From Alkalicoccus saliphilus (GTDB lineage Bacteria; Bacillota; Bacilli; Bacillales; Salisediminibacteriaceae): a stretch of 64,000 nucleotides of DNA. A model generated the notes under the pieces. That model ran no database searches. It was not told the DNA's origin and saw only the letters and a list, made by a program, of their open reading frames with translations. Shown here piece after piece: positions 59,123-64,000 of this stretch. How positions within the stretch are numbered: the first letter of the stretch is position 1; the number at the start of each line of letters is the position of its first letter. Location of the stretch: assembly GCF_003044065.1 (NCBI RefSeq), contig NZ_PZJJ01000003.1, positions 124,001 to 188,000 on the forward strand, given 5' to 3'. Both the position numbers and the translations under genes were made by a program.

Positions 59123-59140
59123 AATGACACTTCTGTCATT
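59123..59140. promoter_or_regulatory. Candidate TetR operator in the RND-pump promoter
   Basis: AATGACA-CTTC-TGTCATT is a perfect 7+7 palindrome. Its last base is the first base of a TATAAT -10 box (59140-59145), so a bound repressor would block RNA polymerase. A weak -35 (TTGATT, 59114-59119, or TTTAAA just after it) lies upstream. Confidence 0.65.
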
Positions 59141-59175
59141 ATAATATACTTATGTTGAAACAGGGGGAGAAGACT

Positions 59176-62100
59176 ATGTTTGATAAAGTGATTCAATGGC
59201 CGAAGATTACCATCATGTTTGTATTTATACTTGTTGCCGTCGGGGTGCTGACACTCTTTCAGCTGCCGCAGCGGGAGGTACCGGAAATAGCGGTAGATAT
59301 CGGGAACATTTCCACATCATATCCCGGAGGAGCTCCGGAAGAGGTGGAGCAGCAGGTGACCGTGCCGCTGGAAAACGCAGTAGAAGGGATCGACGGAATA
59401 GAAAGTATCAGTTCCATATCAACTTCCGGATTTTCCAACATCACTGTGGAACTGGAAGACAACGTGAATCAAAATGAAGTATTCACTGAAATTCAACAGG
59501 CTGTAAATGGAACAGAGGGAGATCTTCCGGAAGAGGCTTCGCCGGACTTCTCGGAAGGCGACGGATTGGGCGGTCTATCCAGCTACCATATCCTTGGAGA
59601 TACATACGAGGATCTTTATGAGCTGCGGGATATGGTCGAGAACTGGCAGGGAGAAATTGAATCCATCGCCGGTGTTTCGAGGACAACGGTGAAAGGCTTT
59701 CCGGATCAGCAGTTTCTTATTGATGTAGATTCAGAAGAACTCTTTGAAGCAGGTCTGGAAATCCCGGACATTCTGGATGGTCTGGAAGAAGAACTGCAGA
59801 CGCCGCCGCTTGGCATTCATGAATTTGAAGGAGAAAATATTCAGCTGGAGCTTTCAACGCTTACTTCACCTGAGGAAATCGGAGGTATCTTCGTAGGGCA
59901 GAGTTTCGATGGAGAAAGTGTTTATCTGGAGGATATCGCGGAAGTCGGCATTGATCTTGAGACTCCGGAAGACAGAATAACTTACGAAGAAGAACCTGCA
60001 GTATCTTTCACTGTGATGCCGGAACGGGGAGTCAGTATTCCGGATCTTCACAGTGAAGTAAATGAAGAAATGGAAACTCTGGCACAGGAGCTGCCGGAAG
60101 AAGCCGAGCTTGATTTATTTTATACGCAGCAGACGATTGTAGACGAAATTTTTGGGGATCTTGCCTACTCCTTTGCTTTTGCTGCAGCCTCCGTTATTAT
60201 TGTGACGCTGCTCGGACTCAATGTTTCTTCAGCAGTAATTGTAGCTCTCGCGATCCCGACATCTGTGTTTATCGGATTGATTCCACTGCCGTTCGCCGGA
60301 GTCGACCTGAATCAGATTTCGATTATCGGCCTCATTGTCGCACTCGGGATTCTTGTCGATGATGCGATCGTTGTCGGCGATAACATAAGGAATAAATATC
60401 GTCAGGGAATGGAGCCGCTGGAGGGAGCCATCGCCGGAAGCCGGGAAGTCCGGGTTTCGATTATCGTTTCCACGTTAACCATTGTCTTCACCTTTCTTCC
60501 GCTTGTATTTATTTCCGGAGCAAATGGAGACTTTATTCGGGCGCTGCCGACGGTGCTCGTCACTACAATTCTTGTCTCCACGATCGTAGCTCTGACGTTT
60601 GTGCCGATCTTTTTAATCTGGCGCCGTAAAAAGCAGATAGCCAAAAATGGACGGAGCCGCAGATTGGAGGATGGACTGCTCGGAAACCAGTTTACGAAGC
60701 TTGCCGACTGGTACGCTGATTCCATTCTGCGCCGGGTGGTCCGTCATCCTTGGAAAACAGCCATTACCGGACTCGTGGTCACGACGGCTTTATATGGGCT
60801 GATTCCTTTTATACCGGTCGAATTTTTTCCGGATACGGATCGAGATGAAGTGACAGTGGAAGTAAGAATGCCTGCAGGCACTACGCTTGAATCAACAGAA
60901 ACCGTCCTTGAGGATATGCGTGATTTTGTCCTCGATGAAGATACCCATGTTTACGAAACGGCTGTTTACGCCGGAGATGGACTGCCACCTATTTTCGGGC
61001 AGGGCATGGATAATACGAGTGAGGAAACTGGAAACCTTCTTCTGCGTGTAAACAGAGAGGAGCAGTCCGCACAGGAAACGATTTCCCGGTGGACAGAGCC
61101 GCTTCAGGAAGAGTTTCCGGACGCGGAGGTCGAGTTAACAACGATTGAAGCCGGACCGCCTGTCGGTGCCCCGATCGCAGTGACACTGCAGGGACCGGAC
61201 GTCGAAACACTCATGGACATGAGTGAGGAGATGCAGGATCGGATCGCTGACATTCCGGAAAGCGGTACCGTTCTGGACGATCTTGGTCCACGCCGGCCGA
61301 CTCTCAGTTATGAACCCGACAGAGAAGCTCTCGAAGAATATAATTTAACTCCGGGAGCCGTGAGTGAACAGATCGGTCTGCGTACGGAAGGAATCCCGGT
61401 ACTTACTTTCCGCACGGCAGAAGAAACGCTCGACCTGCAGATGACGCTGGACCGGATCGAAAGCGGGGAAACGATCGACCTCTCAGAAATTGAAATACCA
61501 TCTGAAGCAGAAACCGGGGAGGAAGGAGCTCCGGAACTCATAACACTGGACACGCTTCTTGCCGAAGAGGAAACCGAAGAAATTCCGCGTATCCTGCGTG
61601 ATGATGGAACCCGTACTGTGACGGTCCGCGTTTATCCCGGTGACAATGACGAAGAAGCACTTACAGCCCAGATTGAAGACATTGCAGCAGATGCAGAAGA
61701 AACCGCCGGATCCTCCTATACGGCATCCGTCGGGGGAGAAGAAGAGGAGCGGACTGATTTCATTCTGGAACTCGCTACGCTGTTCATTGTCGTACTTTTC
61801 CTGATCTACATTGTTATCGCGATTCAATTTTACTCGCTTGCTGTACCGCTGCTCGTATTTTCCACGATACACATTGCAGCATCAGGAGCAGTGGTCGGGC
61901 TGTTTGTCACTCAGACAGGACTTGGATTTACGGCACTTCTTGGTATCGTGTCACTGGCCGGGATTGTTGTAAGAAATTCCATTGTTCTGCTGGAGTTTAT
62001 TAAACAGCGCCGTGAAGAGGGGATGGGTATTCATGAAGCCGTGGTGGAAGCAGGACGGGTGAGGCTCCGGCCGATTCTCCTGACAGCTTTTACAGCTATT

Positions 62101-62253
62101 GGTGCATTAACACCCGTGGCACTGAGTGGAGACGTTCTTTTCGTACCGCTTGCTATTTCGATTATAGCCGGACTGATTTTCTCCGCACTGCTGACTATCA
62201 TTATCGTACCAGCACTGTATACTGCCTTCACCGGAAAGTTCGGAAAAACGTAG
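59176..62253 (+). CDS. RND-family efflux transporter (AcrB/SwrC-like)
   Basis: A 1025-residue proton-driven pump with 12 helices and two large extracytoplasmic loops (about 30-330 and 545-840). Helix 4 has the proton-relay Asp pair in 'VALGILVDDAIVVGDN' (about residue 400); 'FTFLPLVFISGANGDFIRALP' and C-terminal 'IVSLAGIVVRNSIVLLEFI' are RND signatures. In Gram-positive bacteria such pumps (SwrC/YerP) export surfactants, lipids or antimicrobials without an outer-membrane partner. The extracellular loops are very acidic. GGGGGAG precedes the ATG at 59176. Controlled most probably by the upstream TetR. Confidence 0.94.
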   Translation: MFDKVIQWPKITIMFVFILVAVGVLTLFQLPQREVPEIAVDIGNISTSYPGGAPEEVEQQVTVPLENAVEGIDGIESISSISTSGFSNITVELEDNVNQNEVFTEIQQAVNGTEGDLPEEASPDFSEGDGLGGLSSYHILGDTYEDLYELRDMVENWQGEIESIAGVSRTTVKGFPDQQFLIDVDSEELFEAGLEIPDILDGLEEELQTPPLGIHEFEGENIQLELSTLTSPEEIGGIFVGQSFDGESVYLEDIAEVGIDLETPEDRITYEEEPAVSFTVMPERGVSIPDLHSEVNEEMETLAQELPEEAELDLFYTQQTIVDEIFGDLAYSFAFAAASVIIVTLLGLNVSSAVIVALAIPTSVFIGLIPLPFAGVDLNQISIIGLIVALGILVDDAIVVGDNIRNKYRQGMEPLEGAIAGSREVRVSIIVSTLTIVFTFLPLVFISGANGDFIRALPTVLVTTILVSTIVALTFVPIFLIWRRKKQIAKNGRSRRLEDGLLGNQFTKLADWYADSILRRVVRHPWKTAITGLVVTTALYGLIPFIPVEFFPDTDRDEVTVEVRMPAGTTLESTETVLEDMRDFVLDEDTHVYETAVYAGDGLPPIFGQGMDNTSEETGNLLLRVNREEQSAQETISRWTEPLQEEFPDAEVELTTIEAGPPVGAPIAVTLQGPDVETLMDMSEEMQDRIADIPESGTVLDDLGPRRPTLSYEPDREALEEYNLTPGAVSEQIGLRTEGIPVLTFRTAEETLDLQMTLDRIESGETIDLSEIEIPSEAETGEEGAPELITLDTLLAEEETEEIPRILRDDGTRTVTVRVYPGDNDEEALTAQIEDIAADAEETAGSSYTASVGGEEEERTDFILELATLFIVVLFLIYIVIAIQFYSLAVPLLVFSTIHIAASGAVVGLFVTQTGLGFTALLGIVSLAGIVVRNSIVLLEFIKQRREEGMGIHEAVVEAGRVRLRPILLTAFTAIGALTPVALSGDVLFVPLAISIIAGLIFSALLTIIIVPALYTAFTGKFGKT

Positions 62254-62268
62254 GGAGTACAGCATAAT

Positions 62269-62311
62269 AAAAGTCCTGCATCCCCGTGAAAACGGGAGGT
62301 GCAGGACTTTT
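62269..62311 (+). terminator. Rho-independent terminator of the RND pump gene
   Basis: AAAAGTCCTGCA faces TGCAGGACTTTT with an inner CCCGT/ACGGG helix. Confidence 0.9.
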
Positions 62312-62318
62312 CAGGCTT

Positions 62319-62616
62319 TTGATAAAGTATTTTTATTTGGAGAGATAGACGCTGCCCTGCTTTCGTCCTTAATCACCCAGGAGCATTCCTGCGGCTGCTG
62401 CAGGGAAATCAAAAAAAGTTTTCTGTCATGAGAAATCGCTCTTTTCAAGCCGCTTTCTCCAATAAAGAAACGGTTTACCTCCGTAACGGTGGGGGACGCC
62501 GGTGGGAAAAAGCGCAGTCAGAAGATCCTTTTCCATCGCGCAGGCCAAACAGCTGACAACAAGCCTTACGGCTCGGTAAGAGAAGGAGCTTATACAACGA
62601 AAGGACTCACTATTCA
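62319..62616. repeat. Dispersed intergenic element, copy B
   Basis: Homologous to 24190-24547 over almost its full length, without the 80-bp GC-rich insertion of copy A. Shared blocks: TTGATAAAGTAT, AGATAGACGCTGCCCTGCTT, CACCCAGGAG, CCTGCGGCTGCTGCAGGGAA, AGCGCAGTCAGA, CAGGCCAAACAGCTGA and TAAGAGAAGGAGCTTATACA. The right end runs into the stop codon (TAG, 62612-62610 on the minus strand) of the adjacent hypothetical gene. It fills the 356-bp gap together with the RND terminator. Confidence 0.75.
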
Positions 62617-62960
62617 CCCAGCTTCTCAGCAGCGGCTTGCAGATATCTCTTATAACAGGCACTCTGTTCATCGGGATATTTCCCGAGAGCTTCTGAGAGA
62701 AAGAGGAAATTGTCTGTAAGGTGTTTTGTGTTCATTCCATGCCGCTGAAGTATACCATCGAGCCAGAGGGCATAATCTACGAACATTTTCTCATCTTTAA
62801 TTGTATAGGCTGCCGAGAGCTGACGGAGATGATGTTCATTATCTTCACGGCATTTCTCCACCCCGCGTTCGCCATACCTGTCTATAAGAGACGGATCTTC
62901 TTTATATATACGTTCAGTAACTTCACGTATAACCATTTCTGTAGAAAATGACCGGTTCAT
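62610..62960 (-). CDS. Hypothetical protein coupled to an ABM monooxygenase gene
   Basis: A 116-residue helical, soluble protein that I do not recognise with confidence. It contains 'LIDRYGERGVEKCREDNEHHLRQLSAAY' and 'MFVDYALWLDGILQRHGM', with a cluster of Cys, His-His and Arg that could bind a metal or a cofactor. There is no signal peptide. It starts 4 nt inside the end of the upstream ABM gene (ATGA overlap), so the two are translated together and probably act in one process. The last codon and stop abut repeat copy B. Confidence 0.7.
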   Translation of the reverse strand: MNRSFSTEMVIREVTERIYKEDPSLIDRYGERGVEKCREDNEHHLRQLSAAYTIKDEKMFVDYALWLDGILQRHGMNTKHLTDNFLFLSEALGKYPDEQSACYKRYLQAAAEKLGE

Positions 62961-63262
62961 CTTGCCACGACCTTATGCTGAGACACCGAAGGTATAATGG
63001 AAGCGAGCTCCTGATCCGGATATTTTTTCTCCAGTTCATGAATTTTTTTGAAATCGCCGCTTCTTACCCAGTTTAAATAGTCGCTTTTTGATTCGAAAAA
63101 AAGCTGGACCGTTATTTCTCCAGGACGCTTTTCGTTCTGAAGCAGGAGAAAATCGAGAAATCCGGGGGCTGTATCGACGATGCGCGACCGGTTTTGATAA
63201 ATGCCAATAACTTCGTCCGCTTTTTCGGGCGGCACATCAAACGTGGAAAAAACAGTATACAT
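62957..63262 (-). CDS. ABM-domain (heme-degrading monooxygenase-like) protein
   Basis: A 101-residue dimeric ferredoxin-like alpha/beta protein of the antibiotic biosynthesis monooxygenase family. 'YTVFSTFDVPPEKADEVIGIYQNRSRIVDTAPGFLDFLLLQN' is the first half, and 'EITVQLFFESKSDYLNWVRSGDFKKIHELE' the second, both like IsdG/HmoA-type proteins. Heme ligands are not certain: a His lies in 'KKIHELEK'. It may degrade heme or act on quinones. AAAGGAG precedes the ATG. First gene of a two-gene unit. Confidence 0.85.
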   Translation of the reverse strand: MYTVFSTFDVPPEKADEVIGIYQNRSRIVDTAPGFLDFLLLQNEKRPGEITVQLFFESKSDYLNWVRSGDFKKIHELEKKYPDQELASIIPSVSQHKVVAR

Positions 63263-63644
63263 AACTAGCTCCTTTTAAAAACAAAATTTTCCGGCTGGAA
63301 GCAGAATGAGTTTATCATAAATCATTGTATGTAAAAACTACAGCAGTCCGGGTGGTGGAGGATGCTTTTTTGCAGCTCTTAGTAGAATGATTTATCCGTT
63401 TTCTGCTGTAATCAACGGTAGACACAGTTTTCTTTTACGTAAATTACAGTAGATAAATACCCTTCCTGCGTGATATAAGAAACATCAGATAATAGAGCAG
63501 CGATGAAAAATTAACAGAACTGTAAAAGAAAGCAGATATTATTCCCCACAGACCATTTGCAAATGCTTTATAATTGTATAGAATGAAAAAGATGCAGAAA
63601 CTATAATGAATATATGGGACTTTGAATGTAATGAGGGATAAAAA
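63263..63644. other. 382-bp non-coding gap upstream of murB
   Basis: AT-rich, divergent promoter space between the ABM unit and murB. It contains a palindrome TTTACGTAAA near 63437 and the pair CTACAGCAG (about 63338) and CTGCTGTAA (about 63402) in inverted orientation. The murB promoter is annotated separately. No credible small gene was seen. Confidence 0.5.
63557..63584 (+). promoter_or_regulatory. Putative SigA promoter of murB
   Basis: TTGCAA (63557-63562), 16-bp spacer, TAGAAT (63579-63584), about 60 nt before the start codon. The same -35/-10 hexamers occur in the met operon promoter. Confidence 0.55.
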
Positions 63645-64000
63645 ATGAATGTCAGTGAAATTTATGAGCGCTTAAAAGAAGTGTGTGGAGAAGGTCTGGT
63701 TAAACAAGATGAACCAATGAGCCGTCATACGTTGACCAAAATGGGTGGCACGGCGGATTTATTTGTGACCCCGGAGACGTTTGAACAGACGGCGGAAATT
63801 ATCAAAATCCAGAAAGAGTATGCGATCCCATTTATGCTGCTCGGCAACGGCTCGAATCTCATTGTGCGTGATGGCGGCGTGCGCGGCCTTGTCATGCACT
63901 TCAAACATCTTTCTTCCGTAACAGCTGATGGATCACGGGTTACAGCTCAAGGGGGAGCCGATATTAAGGAGGCCTCCCGTTGCGCGCTTGACTACAGCCT
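63645..64000 (+). CDS. murB: UDP-N-acetylenolpyruvoylglucosamine reductase, 5' part
   Basis: The first 118 codons of MurB, cut by the window's right edge. The enzyme reduces UDP-GlcNAc-enolpyruvate to UDP-MurNAc with FAD and NADPH in peptidoglycan synthesis. The FAD-binding domain motifs are present: 'MSRHTLTKMGGTADLFV' (type II-like N-terminus), 'IPFMLLGNGSNLIVRDGGVRGLVM' and 'VTAQGGADI'. The ATG at 63645 has GAGGGAT upstream. The substrate-binding C-terminal part lies outside the window. Confidence 0.95.
   Translation, partial: MNVSEIYERLKEVCGEGLVKQDEPMSRHTLTKMGGTADLFVTPETFEQTAEIIKIQKEYAIPFMLLGNGSNLIVRDGGVRGLVMHFKHLSSVTADGSRVTAQGGADIKEASRCALDYS

Overview
The window looks like chromosome from a low-to-mid GC Bacillales member, most likely a halophilic or alkaliphilic Bacillaceae. 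Supporting signs are strong AGGAGG-type ribosome binding sites, frequent TTG/GTG starts, S-box and cobalamin riboswitches, Bacillus-type genes (hmp/nsrR, YflT, YfkM-like PfpI, PatB, metI-metC, luxS, ppaC, TRIC/YvgT, YihY), a poly-gamma-glutamate capsule operon, an NhaC-type Na+/H+ antiporter and a CPA1 cation/proton antiporter. Exported proteins have very acidic stretches (BtuF, CapD/Ggt, both sortases, the DUF4397 protein), as in salt-adapted Firmicutes. The genus is not determined. No rRNA, tRNA, CRISPR array, prophage or complete insertion sequence was seen. Both edges cut genes: an SDR-family gene on the left and murB on the right.

Layout. 1-7.9 kb: SDR fragment, a phased short-repeat array, NhaC, DUF4385 protein, RlmA-type methyltransferase, glutathione peroxidase, divergent hmp/nsrR, K+(Na+)/H+ antiporter. 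8.0-19.3 kb: cobalamin late-assembly and salvage cluster (cobO-cobQ-cobT; then, behind a cobalamin riboswitch, btuF-btuC-btuD/cbiZ-cbiB-cobD-cobU-cobS-cobC and a second CobU-like gene). 19.4-30.9 kb: luxS, a GntR regulator, a YndJ-like membrane protein with ubiX, glutamate dehydrogenase, stress genes and an amidohydrolase, separated by several non-coding repeat elements. 30.9-38.8 kb: yihY, patB, then capB-capC-capA-capD. 39.0-43.2 kb: futalosine menaquinone genes mqnB-mqnD, a Cys-rich four-helix protein, thiW, and a DUF4397 surface protein with its class F-like sortase. 43.6-51.5 kb: S-box operon metI-metC-yitJ-metH. 51.6-64 kb: VOC dioxygenase, OsmC and FMN reductase, class D sortase, Mn-pyrophosphatase, amino-acid ABC permease and binding protein, TetR with RND pump, a hypothetical/ABM pair, murB.

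How the parts connect. The cobalamin cluster has no corrin-ring genes. BtuFCD, the CbiZ domain, CbiB, CobU/S/C and CobT instead fit uptake and remodelling of cobinamides. B12-dependent MetH is a likely consumer, and its operon is controlled by SAM. UbiX (prenyl-FMN) and MqnB/MqnD fit the futalosine route to menaquinone. The cap operon makes and anchors poly-gamma-glutamate, while two different sortases point to covalent surface display. Hmp/NsrR, Gpx, OsmC, YflT and the PfpI protein form a dispersed stress set.

The least explained material is intergenic: an eight-unit array of about 12 bp motifs spaced in helical turns (497-657), a 300-360 bp element present twice 38 kb apart (24190-24547 and 62319-62616), tandem elements at 25.97-26.3 kb and 57.16-57.49 kb, and two large palindromic elements (27954-28088 and 33394-33620). 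At two places the repeat itself provides the stop codon of the neighbouring gene.
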